A program made the position numbers and the translations under genes. The notes under the pieces were generated by a model. The model searched no databases, had not been told where the DNA came from, and saw only the letters and a program-made list of their open reading frames with translations. Positions 16,489 to 24,484 of a stretch of DNA of 34,255 nucleotides are shown one piece after another. Every line of letters starts with the position of its first letter. Position 1 is the first letter of the stretch. The stretch is from an uncultured Alphaproteobacteria bacterium (lineage in GTDB: Bacteria; Pseudomonadota; Alphaproteobacteria; Rs-D84), in contig CALDAH010000031.1 in assembly GCA_937903135.1 (NCBI GenBank), positions 1 to 34,255 of the forward strand, read 5' to 3'.

Positions 16489-17418
16489 ATGAAGGTATCA
16501 ATTATCGGTATCGGGACGGTTGGTGCGGCCGTTGCAACCGCGGTTAAAAATACAGGACTGGTTCACGAGATTGTTTTGTTTGATCGTGATGCTGTGCGTG
16601 CACGCGCCGCGGCCGAAGATTTAGGTCACGCCGCCGCGTTTTCATATGATGTTAAGATTACTGCCGCGGCAAATTATCGCGCAATCCGCGGCTCAGATAT
16701 TGTTATTATCGCGGCCGGCGCAAATCAAAAGCCCGGGGAAACGCGTACAGATTTACTGCATAAAAATGTTGCGGTTATATCGGATATTATACCGCGAGTT
16801 ATGGCGAACGTAGATGCAAAAAACGTTAAGATAATTATGGTTACAAATCCGCTGGATGTTATGGTAATGCTGGCCCGGCGTTTGTCGCGCTTACCGGCCG
16901 GTCGTGTTATCGGAACGGGGACTATGCTGGATTCGGCCCGGCTGCGCGTAATTCTGTCGCGGCATTTGGGGGTATCGCCCCAGTCAATTAATGCATATGT
17001 TTTAGGTGAACATGGCGATAGCAGTATGATTAACTGGTCGTCGGCGACCATCGGGGCGGTTGCACTGGATGATTTTTGCCGGCAGACCCGCGTTTCGCTG
17101 CCCGCTGCGGCCAAGCGTACGATTGAGTATCGTGTTCGTAACGCCGCGTACGAGATAATACGTGGCCGCGGGGCCACGTGGGATGGAATTGCCGGGGCGG
17201 CGGCTGATCTGTTGCGCTGTATTATAAATGATGAACGGCGGTTGCTAACGGTAAGTGTCGTTGACGGTTCGGGTGATAAATCGGTCGCGATGTCAATGCC
17301 GCGGGTCATCGGGGCCGCCGGCGTTATTTCCAGTGTTGTTCCAAAAATGACCCGGGACGAGTCGGTCGCGCTGCGCCGCAGTGGAAAAATTATTCGCAAA
17401 AACTATGATACGATTTAA
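16489..17418 (+). CDS. ldh: L-lactate dehydrogenase
   Basis: 309 aa. It reduces pyruvate to L-lactate with NADH, regenerating NAD for GAPDH. The Rossmann motif is GIGTVG (7-12) with Asp32 for NAD. The specificity loop reads GANQKPGETR: Gln80 at the position that is Gln in lactate and Arg in malate dehydrogenases, so lactate is favoured. Arg86, Asp148, Arg151 (MLDSAR) and the catalytic His175 (GEHGDS) are present. The C-terminal tail is Arg-rich and short. The gene stands alone between its own promoter and terminator. Confidence 0.88.
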   Translation: MKVSIIGIGTVGAAVATAVKNTGLVHEIVLFDRDAVRARAAAEDLGHAAAFSYDVKITAAANYRAIRGSDIVIIAAGANQKPGETRTDLLHKNVAVISDIIPRVMANVDAKNVKIIMVTNPLDVMVMLARRLSRLPAGRVIGTGTMLDSARLRVILSRHLGVSPQSINAYVLGEHGDSSMINWSSATIGAVALDDFCRQTRVSLPAAAKRTIEYRVRNAAYEIIRGRGATWDGIAGAAADLLRCIINDERRLLTVSVVDGSGDKSVAMSMPRVIGAAGVISSVVPKMTRDESVALRRSGKIIRKNYDTI

Positions 17419-17423
17419 CTGTC

Positions 17424-17448
17424 CCGCGCCCTGCGGGGCGTTTTTTTT
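17424..17448 (+). terminator. Intrinsic terminator after ldh
   Basis: Stem CGCCC/GGGCG with a short loop followed by eight T. Its T-run overlaps the -35 of the next gene. Confidence 0.8.
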
Positions 17449-17475
17449 GTTGGATAACAATCATATTTATATTAT
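17447..17475 (+). promoter_or_regulatory. Promoter for the small acetyltransferase gene
   Basis: TTGTTG (17447-17452), 17 bp, TATTAT (17470-17475); the -35 begins inside the ldh terminator T-run. Confidence 0.45.
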
Positions 17476-17515
17476 GTCCCGGGCATGTTATTATCGGTAT
17501 ATATGGGGGGCAGAT

Positions 17516-17815
17516 ATGGCGTATGATATAGAATATATTTTATTCCCGGACGGCCTGGGGTTTAATGCACAATGCAATGGCACGCACGTCGGCGAGATTA
17601 CATTTGTTCGCGTCGGAATTGATAAGCTGATTATTGATCATACAGGTGTTGCCGAAGATTATCGTAATTCCGAGATCGGGCTAAACCTGGTTCGCCGGGT
17701 ATGTGATCTGGCGCGTAATCAGAAACGAAAGATAATTGCGCTATGTCCATTCGCGCGTTCTATGTTTAACCGTTACCCTGAATTTGATGACGTACGCTTA
17801 ATAAATGCGCATTAA
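17516..17815 (+). CDS. YjdJ-like small GNAT N-acetyltransferase
   Basis: 99 aa from the ATG at 17516, which follows GGGGGG; an upstream in-frame extension into the ldh terminator is not credible. The fold is the short GNAT-like domain (Acetyltransf_CG): HTGVAEDYRNSEIGLNLVRRV contains the acetyl-CoA-binding region, and IIALCPFARSMFNRYPEF matches the C-terminal signature of YjdJ-type proteins. The substrate is unknown. It is cytosolic and single-gene. Confidence 0.75.
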   Translation: MAYDIEYILFPDGLGFNAQCNGTHVGEITFVRVGIDKLIIDHTGVAEDYRNSEIGLNLVRRVCDLARNQKRKIIALCPFARSMFNRYPEFDDVRLINAH

Positions 17816-17876
17816 TATTTTAGATTGCCCGTAATTGCATTTTATACTAATATCCGTTTATCAAAGGGAGATATGT

Positions 17877-19262
17877 ATGTCAAAAAAATTACGTGCCTGG
17901 CTTGTGTTCTTAATATTTCTTAACGGGTATGTTAGCCTGTCTTTGGAACTGGTCGTATTACGTCAGCTGGGGTTCTATGTCGGGTCAAGTGCGGTTATTA
18001 CAAGTATTATTATGGGAACGTTCCTGGGGTTTATGTCCGTCGGGTATTTTATCGGAACATACCGGAATATATCTGAAAAAAAATTAAAGCCGATTTTATC
18101 TATTAGTTTTCTAATAATATCACTATTTGCGATGTTATCGGCCAGCTTTCCGTTGATTACAGATTATTTCTCATTAATGTATACAGCCCATATTACATCC
18201 GGTGTGGCCCAGACGTTTTTGTTCTCGTTCTTGTTTTTATCGGTTGGGCCGTTTTTATTCGGATTAAATACAACGCTATTGTCGCGCTGTTTGCATAAAT
18301 ATAATACTAATTATACCGGTAATATTATGGCGTGGGATACCATTGGATCGGTATTCGGATCATTGGCAACGACATTAATTTTAATGCCGTTTATCGGTGT
18401 AAATTATACCGTTATTTTAATAACTGCGTTATCAATTATCGGCGCAATAATTACAATGCCCGTATGGTGGACAATTGCAATCGGGGCAATAGTTTTATTG
18501 CCAACGTTTTATTGCAACAGTGACTGGTATCAGAAACGTTATTTTAATATATTGGTAAATAACGCAAACTCTACGATAATGGTCGCAGATTCAGGTCAAT
18601 CACGCGTTTTATTTATGAACCGGTTACCGATGTCTGTATACTGGCCCGATAGCGGAAGAAGTGCAGAATATATCAACTATGTAAACAGTAACTATATATA
18701 TACTATGCCGCGCGATCGGGTGCGTAAAATTCTGGTCCTGGGGGCGGGGGGATTTACCGCCGGGCTGCGTGATGATTTTAATGAATACACTTTCGTTGAC
18801 ATAGAACATACGTTAAAAGATATTTCGGAAAAATATTTCCTGCATGAAAAACTAACGCGAAATAAAAAGTTTATAGTTCAGGACGCCAGTCAGTTTTTAA
18901 AGAATACGCCCGAGATGTATGACTTGATTTTATTAGATGTATATTCTAATTCATATCAAATCCCCGAAGGGTTAATAACGGCCGAGTTTATGTCGCGTAT
19001 AAAATCACGCGTTGCCCCCGATGGGGTGATTGTTATGAACATCGTTGCCAGTCCAAATTTTGCGGATAAATATACCAGAGTATTTGACAACACGTTTAAG
19101 TATGTTTTTCCGTATAACACCGGCCGTCAGGTAATCGGATCGTTTGATTCATGGTCACGGGACGATATTCCGGCAAATATTATATATACGTGGTATAATA
19201 TTAAAAACGATGGGCGAATTTATACAATTAATAAAACGCCGGTTATTTATGACAGGTATTAA
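17877..19262 (+). CDS. Membrane-bound spermidine-synthase-like protein
   Basis: 461 aa from the ATG at 17877 (AAGGGAG just upstream; an earlier ATG at 17835 is not supported). The N-terminal ~220 residues hold about seven membrane helices, beginning LVFLIFLNGYVSLSLELVVLRQLG, the typical start of membrane-linked SpeE-like proteins. The C-terminal half is a spermidine-synthase-like Rossmann domain: ILVLGAGGFT, acidic FVDIEH, QDASQFL and LILLDVYSNSYQIPE. Whether it makes polyamines is uncertain; many fused forms have unknown products. A terminator follows directly. Confidence 0.75.
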   Translation: MSKKLRAWLVFLIFLNGYVSLSLELVVLRQLGFYVGSSAVITSIIMGTFLGFMSVGYFIGTYRNISEKKLKPILSISFLIISLFAMLSASFPLITDYFSLMYTAHITSGVAQTFLFSFLFLSVGPFLFGLNTTLLSRCLHKYNTNYTGNIMAWDTIGSVFGSLATTLILMPFIGVNYTVILITALSIIGAIITMPVWWTIAIGAIVLLPTFYCNSDWYQKRYFNILVNNANSTIMVADSGQSRVLFMNRLPMSVYWPDSGRSAEYINYVNSNYIYTMPRDRVRKILVLGAGGFTAGLRDDFNEYTFVDIEHTLKDISEKYFLHEKLTRNKKFIVQDASQFLKNTPEMYDLILLDVYSNSYQIPEGLITAEFMSRIKSRVAPDGVIVMNIVASPNFADKYTRVFDNTFKYVFPYNTGRQVIGSFDSWSRDDIPANIIYTWYNIKNDGRIYTINKTPVIYDRY

Positions 19263-19291
19263 AAAAACGGGGATTTTAATTCCCCGTTTTA
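19262..19291. terminator. Bidirectional terminator overlapping the sodB stop codon
   Basis: Stem AAACGGGGA/TCCCCGTTT around a short AT-rich loop, A-run on the left and T-run on the right. Its right arm is the last codons of sodB (ACG GGG AAT TAA on the minus strand). Confidence 0.85.
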
Positions 19292-19878
19292 TATAGCGCC
19301 AGGTTATCTTGGACAAAGTTCCAGTTAATTAAATTATCTAAAAACGTGTCTATGAAATCGCCGCGACGGTTTTGATAGTCTAAATAATATGCGTGTTCCC
19401 AAACATCCAGGGCAAGTAATGGTTTTTGCCCGTGTGCAATTGGCGTATCTGCGTTGGCGGTGGTTATAATCTGTGCGGTATTATTTTCCCAGATCAGCCA
19501 TGCCCAGCCACTGCCAAATACGCCCGCGGCGGCCGATTTAAATTTTTTACGAAATTCAGATGACCCGCCAAAGCACGCAGCAATTTCATCCGGAACATTT
19601 TGCGAATTATTCTTACGCAGGCCATGAAAGAAAAAGTTATGGTTAAATACCTGGGCCGCGTTATTAAAAATCTTGGTCGCGTTTTTATCACTCGCCGATT
19701 TGCGAACGATTTCAATTAACGGCATTGATTCATAATCCGTACCCGCGATTAGGTCGTTTAATGTATTTATATATGTTGCCAGGTGTTTGCCGTGATGAAA
19801 ATCCAATGTTTGTTCAGACATATACGGGGCAAGTGAATCACTGTCGTATGGCAGTGGAAATTGACTTAGTGCGAACAT
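19276..19878 (-). CDS. sodB: Superoxide dismutase, iron type
   Basis: 200 aa, normal length. It converts superoxide to oxygen and hydrogen peroxide in the cytoplasm. Metal ligands are His28 (DFHHGKH), His80 (QVFNHNF), Asp158 and His162 (DVWEHAYY). Gln76 in FNNAAQ, provided by the N-terminal domain, is characteristic of Fe-SODs. AAGGAG lies upstream of the ATG. The last codons form one arm of the shared terminator, so stop codon and hairpin overlap. It is convergent with the spermidine-synthase-like gene. Confidence 0.93.
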   Translation of the reverse strand: MFALSQFPLPYDSDSLAPYMSEQTLDFHHGKHLATYINTLNDLIAGTDYESMPLIEIVRKSASDKNATKIFNNAAQVFNHNFFFHGLRKNNSQNVPDEIAACFGGSSEFRKKFKSAAAGVFGSGWAWLIWENNTAQIITTANADTPIAHGQKPLLALDVWEHAYYLDYQNRRGDFIDTFLDNLINWNFVQDNLALYKTGN

Positions 19879-19979
19879 GATAAAAAATCTCCTTGGTACG
19901 TTGTATTATTAATATAATTTTGCATGCAGATGATATAAAAACAACAGGAAAATTTTGCTGAAATACATATAAAAATGGC

Positions 19980-20008
19980 TTGCGCATATCAGGGGTTATT
20001 TTTATAAT
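19980..20008 (+). promoter_or_regulatory. Promoter for the thioredoxin-fold gene
   Basis: TTGCGC (19980-19985), 17 bp, TATAAT (20003-20008); AAAGGAG follows before the ATG at 20030. Confidence 0.6.
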
Positions 20009-20029
20009 ACTTTAACGAAAGGAGATATT

Positions 20030-20593
20030 ATGAAAAAATTATCAGCATTAACCGCTGTTTTAGGACTAGCATTCATATCAGCGGCATCTGCGGCAGATAT
20101 TACCATTTTTTATTCACCGTATTGCCCGCATTGTCACCATGCACGTGCGTTTGTTGAAAATACACTTATTTACGAATATCCAACAGTTTCGGTTCGTAAC
20201 GTAAATGTTATGGAGGAAGCTAATCTGCCGATGTTCCAGGATACATTGGAAAAATGTAAGTATGAATCCGGCGGCGTACCGGTAATTGTGGTCGGTGAAA
20301 AATGCTTTCAGGGATATGCCGATTTTATGCAAGATGATCTGCGCACCGCGGTAGAGGCTGATTTATCCGATAATCAAAAAAGCCAGGCCGCAGAAAATAA
20401 AAAAGCATTGGCCGATAATGCGGACGAATTTAAATCAAAGAACGCATCACGCGCGGATGCCGTAACCGAATATAACGCTGCGACGGCACAAAAAAAAAGT
20501 AACGAAAATTCAACTATATGGTTTTATGGCCTGTTAATTGTTTTAGTTGGCGCATTAGGATTTGTTTTGATTAGAAAAGATAAAAAGAAGTAA
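20030..20593 (+). CDS. Periplasmic membrane-anchored thioredoxin-fold protein (CPHC)
   Basis: 187 aa. A signal peptide (cut near ASA-AD) leads to a glutaredoxin/thioredoxin-like domain whose active site is Cys32-Pro-His-Cys35, the same dipeptide as DsbA. The cis-Pro loop reads GGVPVIVVG, with an extra Cys in GEKCFQGY. Residues ~113-160 are a charged, Ala-rich helix, then a membrane segment (~164-182) and a Lys-rich tail, giving a periplasmic domain anchored by its C-terminus. It is likely a thiol oxidoreductase, but its size is smaller than DsbA and its partner is unknown. AAAGGAG precedes the ATG. Confidence 0.75.
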   Translation: MKKLSALTAVLGLAFISAASAADITIFYSPYCPHCHHARAFVENTLIYEYPTVSVRNVNVMEEANLPMFQDTLEKCKYESGGVPVIVVGEKCFQGYADFMQDDLRTAVEADLSDNQKSQAAENKKALADNADEFKSKNASRADAVTEYNAATAQKKSNENSTIWFYGLLIVLVGALGFVLIRKDKKK

Positions 20594-20620
20594 TCATTAA
20601 AATCCAATAGGGTACGGAAT

Positions 20621-21379
20621 ATGTTTGATTTAACAAGTCTTGATTATGTATATATCGGCGTTGTTTTGGCGTCAACTATCTGGGCGACAATTCGCGGCGG
20701 AATATATGAAACGGTTGCAACACTATCGTGGGTTGTCGCGGCAATTGCGGCACGATTTGCATCGCCCGTACTGGATCGGTTATTGCAGTCGTGGTTTGAT
20801 TTGTCCGAATCAACGGTCGGAACATTGGTCGCGTCGTATTTTATTGTATTTTTTGCAATATTACTGCTGGTCGGATTTTTTAATCAGAAACTGCGGGATA
20901 AAATTCAGCAAAGTATAATAAACGTTACCGATCATACATTGGGTGTAATATTCGGTATCGTTCGCGGCGTCGTTGTAATGGGCGTCGTATATTGGATTGC
21001 ATTATGGTATTATTCCGATGCACCGATATTGCCGCGATGGATCGCAGATGCCCGTACGCGCCCGATTATGCAACTTACGGCGGTTAAGCTGGATAAATGG
21101 TTTTTGCCCGGGGCTGAAAATAAACTTTTGGCGCGGGATATGACCGGTACTGCCGAAACCTTAGAGATTTATAAAAACCTGATTAACCCGGCGGTTTCGG
21201 ATAAAAAAACGTCCAGCGCGGCCGCGGTTGTAAAATCAGATGCCCGGCCCGATGGCGCCGCCCCGGAATCCGAAACGGGATATAAATCATCCGAACGGAC
21301 AGCGTTGGAAAATCAATTACTGCAGATTGAAACCGCCGCCCGGGTAGAAGAGATTATGGATGAAAAAAATAATGAATAG
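20621..21379 (+). CDS. cvpA: CvpA family membrane protein
   Basis: 252 aa. Four hydrophobic helices in the first ~150 residues (DYVYIGVVLASTIWATIRGG at the start) match CvpA, an inner-membrane protein linked to colicin V production and envelope stress tolerance. The C-terminal ~80 residues are a charged, low-complexity tail ending in a helical NNE. The 27-nt gap to the previous gene suggests co-transcription. A strong terminator follows. Confidence 0.82.
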   Translation: MFDLTSLDYVYIGVVLASTIWATIRGGIYETVATLSWVVAAIAARFASPVLDRLLQSWFDLSESTVGTLVASYFIVFFAILLLVGFFNQKLRDKIQQSIINVTDHTLGVIFGIVRGVVVMGVVYWIALWYYSDAPILPRWIADARTRPIMQLTAVKLDKWFLPGAENKLLARDMTGTAETLEIYKNLINPAVSDKKTSSAAAVVKSDARPDGAAPESETGYKSSERTALENQLLQIETAARVEEIMDEKNNE

Positions 21380-21381
21380 AT

Positions 21382-21404
21382 AACCGCCATCTGGCGGTTT
21401 TTTT
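21382..21404 (+). terminator. Intrinsic terminator after cvpA
   Basis: Stem ACCGCCA/TGGCGGT with a short loop, followed by seven T. Confidence 0.85.
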
Positions 21405-21486
21405 ATGGCCGATCCCGGCGATGTGGAATCGTTCCTAGTGACTTTTTCCGGGATTTAAATGAAAATATAATCAAAGGAGATCAGCC

Positions 21487-21993
21487 ATGCTTTTAAAAAC
21501 AAAAATATTTTTTACAATATTTTCAATTTATGAAATTATCGCAATTATGATGCTGCATTGTCAGCGCGTATGTGATGCAATGTTTTCCACAACATTCTGT
21601 GACAGCGGGTATAAATATTTTCTGTTCTGTGTTGCGCTGCCGTTGATTGTATTTCTGATCGGTATGTGGATTCACGAGATATTCGTTGCCCGTCGTCGCC
21701 GTCATTCGTTTTTATACAAAGCCAAGACTGCCGCGCACGATATGATGAATAATGTTCGTGATCATATGTCGGATAAAGTATCAACTGCGAATATTGAAAA
21801 AATAATTGCAATTGCAGTTTTGGCCGGCGTAAAAAAATATGCACAAAAGCACCCGAAATCACGTCAGACATTAAAGAATATACTTGGCGCGATCAGCGAC
21901 CAAGGGGGCGAATATATAGACTCTGATGAAGATGATAATAATATGCGTCCTGCGCGTCCGAAAAATAAAAATAATACGAAAAAGAAAAGATAG
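21487..21993 (+). CDS. Membrane protein of unknown function
   Basis: 168 aa. Two membrane segments (about 7-25 and 43-65) are followed by a basic RRRRHS patch and a helical cytosolic domain with a repeatedly acidic then basic tail (DSDEDDNNMR and KNKNNTKKKR). The N-terminal segment has four Cys. No family is recognised. AAAGGAG lies 9 nt before the ATG. It has its own terminator. Confidence 0.65.
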   Translation: MLLKTKIFFTIFSIYEIIAIMMLHCQRVCDAMFSTTFCDSGYKYFLFCVALPLIVFLIGMWIHEIFVARRRRHSFLYKAKTAAHDMMNNVRDHMSDKVSTANIEKIIAIAVLAGVKKYAQKHPKSRQTLKNILGAISDQGGEYIDSDEDDNNMRPARPKNKNNTKKKR

Positions 21994-22006
21994 TATTATC
22001 TGAAAC

Positions 22007-22033
22007 AAAAAACGCCCAGTGGGCGTTTTTTTT
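22007..22033. terminator. Bidirectional intrinsic terminator
   Basis: Stem AACGCCCA/TGGGCGTT with A- and T-runs, between the membrane-protein gene (+) and the HTH gene (-). Confidence 0.85.
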
Positions 22034-22062
22034 GGTGTGAAGATTTCTGCAATATTATCTCT

Positions 22063-22308
22063 TTATTGTTCAGCGTTATCGGCATCCGCCCCTAGGCTGA
22101 AAAATTCTTCGTCTGTCATGCCGGATACCTGAATTAGTTTAGATATAGTATTCCCCGATGGCCAACGTGGTTTCCCGTATGGTGTCCAGCGTTTGCTTTT
22201 GTTAAACGCGGTGGCGTCCAGGCCACAACTTTTTGCTAAACCTGAACATGATTTTCCCTGGATGGCCGCGAGTTTGTCTATGGCCATCCATATACTGGCA
22301 TGAGTCAT
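22063..22308 (-). CDS. Small HTH regulator, phage CI-repressor type
   Basis: 81 aa. The HTH reads IQGKSCSGLAKSCGLDATAFNKSKRW, followed by PYGKPRWPSGNTISKLIQVSG and EEFFSLG, a pattern seen in the N-terminal DNA-binding domain of alphaproteobacterial CI/S24-type regulators. Those are usually ~200 aa with an S24 peptidase domain; here the protein stops after the DNA-binding part and a terminator follows, so it is a natural stand-alone form or a truncated relic. AAGGAGAG precedes the ATG. The upstream region has repeated TTAGGAAT half-sites that could be its operators. Confidence 0.75.
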   Translation of the reverse strand: MTHASIWMAIDKLAAIQGKSCSGLAKSCGLDATAFNKSKRWTPYGKPRWPSGNTISKLIQVSGMTDEEFFSLGADADNAEQ

Positions 22309-22325
22309 TTCCTCTCTCCTTTATA

Positions 22326-22402
22326 TTAATTAGGAATTAATATCTATCCGTGGTTGAATTATAATAATAGTTCGCTTTATTTTCTAGGAGTAAATATTCC
22401 TA
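22326..22402. promoter_or_regulatory. Candidate operator region of the HTH regulator
   Basis: Two inverted repeats share TTAGGAAT: TTAATT-AGG-AATTAA (22326-22340) and TAGGA-8-TCCTA (22385-22402). A TATAAT on the minus strand (around 22360) lies between them. Confidence 0.4.
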
Positions 22403-22448
22403 AATTGAGATATGAGGAAAAAAATATATAAAAAATGTATTATTTTTT

Positions 22449-22474
22449 ATCCCCGGGGGAATTTCCCCGGGGAT
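22449..22474. terminator. Strong GC hairpin after gapA
   Basis: ATCCCCGGGG/CCCCGGGGAT, 8 nt after the gapA stop. In the direction of gapA it is followed by an A-run, not U, so it is not a canonical intrinsic terminator and may mainly stabilise the 3' end. Confidence 0.5.
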
Positions 22475-22482
22475 TTTATTAA

Positions 22483-23484
22483 TTATTTAATTAATTTGCC
22501 CATTGCAACGGCGGTATCGCCCATGCGGTTTGAAAAACCCCATTCGTTATCGTACCACGCCGTTACGTGAACCAAACGGTCGCCTAATACCTTGGTCTGG
22601 GATGCGTCAAATATTGAACTGTGTGCGTCCCCGGTAAAATCAATGGATACCAACGGTTTGTCGTTATATCCGAATGTTTTAGATTCTGCGGCCTTCATCG
22701 CGTCGTTGATTTCAGACACGGTCGCATCCGATTCCAGGTTTACAACCAATTCAACAACCGATACGTCCGGGGTCGGAACGCGAATTGCCATACCGTCCAG
22801 TTTCCCGGCAAGTTTCGGTAATACCAGGCCGATCGCCTTGGCCGCGCCGGTACTGGTCGGAATCATTGATAATGCCGCGGCACGGGCACGACGAAAGTCT
22901 TTGTGGTTTTTATCCAGTAATTGCTGATCGCCGGTATACGCGTGAACCGTTGTCATCCATCCCGATATAATTCCGAATTTTTCATCCAATACCTTGGCAA
23001 CCGGCGCCAGGCAGTTCGTCGTACATGACGCGTTGGATACAATTAAATCATCAGATGTCAGGGTGTCCTGGTTTACGCCATATACAATTGTTGCGTCCGC
23101 ACCCGCCGACGGGGCCGATACAAGTACGCGTTTCGCGCCGGCCTCTAAATGAACACGGGCCTTGTCTGCGGCGGTGAAAATACCGGTGCATTCCATAACA
23201 ACGTCAATGTTTAATTCCCCCCAGGGCAGTTTTGTCGGATCTTTTTCCGCGATGCATTTAATTTTCTGGTCGCCAACGATTATATATTCGCCGTCCAGTT
23301 TAACGTCCATCGGCAATTTCCCGTGAACAGAATCATACTGCAGCAAATACGCGTTTTGTTCGGCCGGTGCTAAATCATTTACGGCAACAAATTCAATATC
23401 ATTACGACCGGATTCCAGTGCCGCACGCAAAACCAAGCGACCAATACGGCCAAATCCATTAATAGCTACTCTTACTTTTGACAT
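22483..23484 (-). CDS. gap: Glyceraldehyde-3-phosphate dehydrogenase, type I
   Basis: 333 aa from the ATG at 23484 (AAAGGAAG upstream); an in-frame opening further upstream runs into the promoter and is not the start. Converts glyceraldehyde 3-phosphate to 1,3-bisphosphoglycerate with NAD in glycolysis. NAD motif INGFGRIGR (8-16), catalytic Cys154 in SNASCTTNC and His181. VNDL near residue 37 favours NAD. Divergent from miaA with abutting promoters. Confidence 0.95.
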   Translation of the reverse strand: MSKVRVAINGFGRIGRLVLRAALESGRNDIEFVAVNDLAPAEQNAYLLQYDSVHGKLPMDVKLDGEYIIVGDQKIKCIAEKDPTKLPWGELNIDVVMECTGIFTAADKARVHLEAGAKRVLVSAPSAGADATIVYGVNQDTLTSDDLIVSNASCTTNCLAPVAKVLDEKFGIISGWMTTVHAYTGDQQLLDKNHKDFRRARAAALSMIPTSTGAAKAIGLVLPKLAGKLDGMAIRVPTPDVSVVELVVNLESDATVSEINDAMKAAESKTFGYNDKPLVSIDFTGDAHSSIFDASQTKVLGDRLVHVTAWYDNEWGFSNRMGDTAVAMGKLIK

Positions 23485-23518
23485 TTTATCTTCCTTTCGT
23501 TTTTTATTGGACGGGATT

Positions 23519-23548
23519 ATTTTAGCACTATATTGGTCAATATTACAA
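23519..23548 (-). promoter_or_regulatory. Promoter for gap
   Basis: Minus strand TTGTAA (23548-23543), 18 bp, TAAAAT (23524-23519); start near 23512 and a 28-nt leader. Its -35 touches the miaA -35. Confidence 0.5.
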
Positions 23549-23577
23549 TTGAATTTTCCCCGCCTGGGATTTATAAT
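23549..23577 (+). promoter_or_regulatory. Promoter for miaA (leaderless start)
   Basis: TTGAAT (23549-23554), 17 bp, TATAAT (23572-23577). The start is expected near 23584, only 3 nt before the miaA ATG at 23587. Confidence 0.65.
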
Positions 23578-23586
23578 TTGCCCATA

Positions 23587-24474
23587 ATGAAAAACAGTGC
23601 ATTTATTATTGCTGGGCCAACTGCGTCGGGAAAATCTGATTTCGCCCATGTGTTGGCCCAGAAAACAGGCGGGGTTATTATAAACTGCGACAGTGTTCAG
23701 GTATATCGCGGGATTGAAAATATCGCCGCCAGTCCATTCGCCGGGCGTGATATCGCGGATATGATTAACGGCGTCCCGTATAGGCTGTTTTCGGTATTGG
23801 ATTTATCCGCGCAGATAAGTGTTGCGGAATATCTGGCTATGGCGCGCCGTGAATATATCGCGGCCCGTGATGCCGGACGCGTGGCAATATTTGTTGGCGG
23901 CACAGGTTATTATATTCATGCGATATTAAATGGAATATCGCCGATCCCGGATGTTTCGCCTGCGGTGCGGTGTCGCGCCCGGGAAATGGTCGCGGCGGAT
24001 ATTGCGGCGGCCCGGGCAATGTTGCCGGCGGATTTCGGGTTTTCTGATCCGCAGCGTATTGCCCGCGCGCTGGAGGTGTTTTTGCAAACCGGCCATCATC
24101 TGGTCGAATATCAGCGTGCGCCGCGCAGCGGGGCGATTGATATGTGTGCAAAAACAATTATAATAAACCCGCCGGCGGACGTATTGCGTGCGCGCATCGC
24201 GGCGCGCATCCCGGATATGATAAACGGCGGCGCATTGGCCGAGGCCGAGAATATTATTAAAAACAGCATCGGGGAAAATCGCGCAATCGGGGCAGAGCAG
24301 TTATGTCGTTATCTGCGCGGCGAGATTTCGTATGACGAATGCTGTGAAAACTGGATAAATAAAACCAATCAATACGCAAAGCGTCAACGAACATGGTTTC
24401 GTACGCAAATCGCGCCAGATGTGGTGATTTCACATGTCCCCGATGCTGATGATATAGATATGGTTTTAGATTAA
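23587..24474 (+). CDS. miaA: tRNA dimethylallyltransferase (MiaA)
   Basis: 295 aa from the ATG at 23587; an earlier in-frame ATG at 23533 lies upstream of the -35 and is excluded by the promoter. MiaA adds a dimethylallyl group to A37 of tRNAs reading UNN codons. P-loop GPTASGKS (10-17), NCDSVQVYRG with the Asp that contacts the target, and FVGGTGYYIHAILNG. No Shine-Dalgarno is present; the mRNA appears leaderless. Ends close to the convergent kinase gene with no clear terminator. Confidence 0.93.
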   Translation: MKNSAFIIAGPTASGKSDFAHVLAQKTGGVIINCDSVQVYRGIENIAASPFAGRDIADMINGVPYRLFSVLDLSAQISVAEYLAMARREYIAARDAGRVAIFVGGTGYYIHAILNGISPIPDVSPAVRCRAREMVAADIAAARAMLPADFGFSDPQRIARALEVFLQTGHHLVEYQRAPRSGAIDMCAKTIIINPPADVLRARIAARIPDMINGGALAEAENIIKNSIGENRAIGAEQLCRYLRGEISYDECCENWINKTNQYAKRQRTWFRTQIAPDVVISHVPDADDIDMVLD

Positions 24475-24484
24475 ATAAAATATG

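Noticed and set aside
16725..17399. 224-aa frame opposite ldh
   Set aside because: Ser/Ile/Arg-rich composition typical of an antisense shadow of a G/C-rich coding strand.
21466..21471. TATAAT before the 168-aa membrane-protein gene
   Set aside because: Transcription would start inside the ribosome binding site and no -35 is seen.
23485..23649. N-terminal extension of GAPDH (388 aa form)
   Set aside because: It spans the gapA promoter and the miaA start; the ATG at 23484 has a ribosome binding site and gives the standard 333-aa protein.
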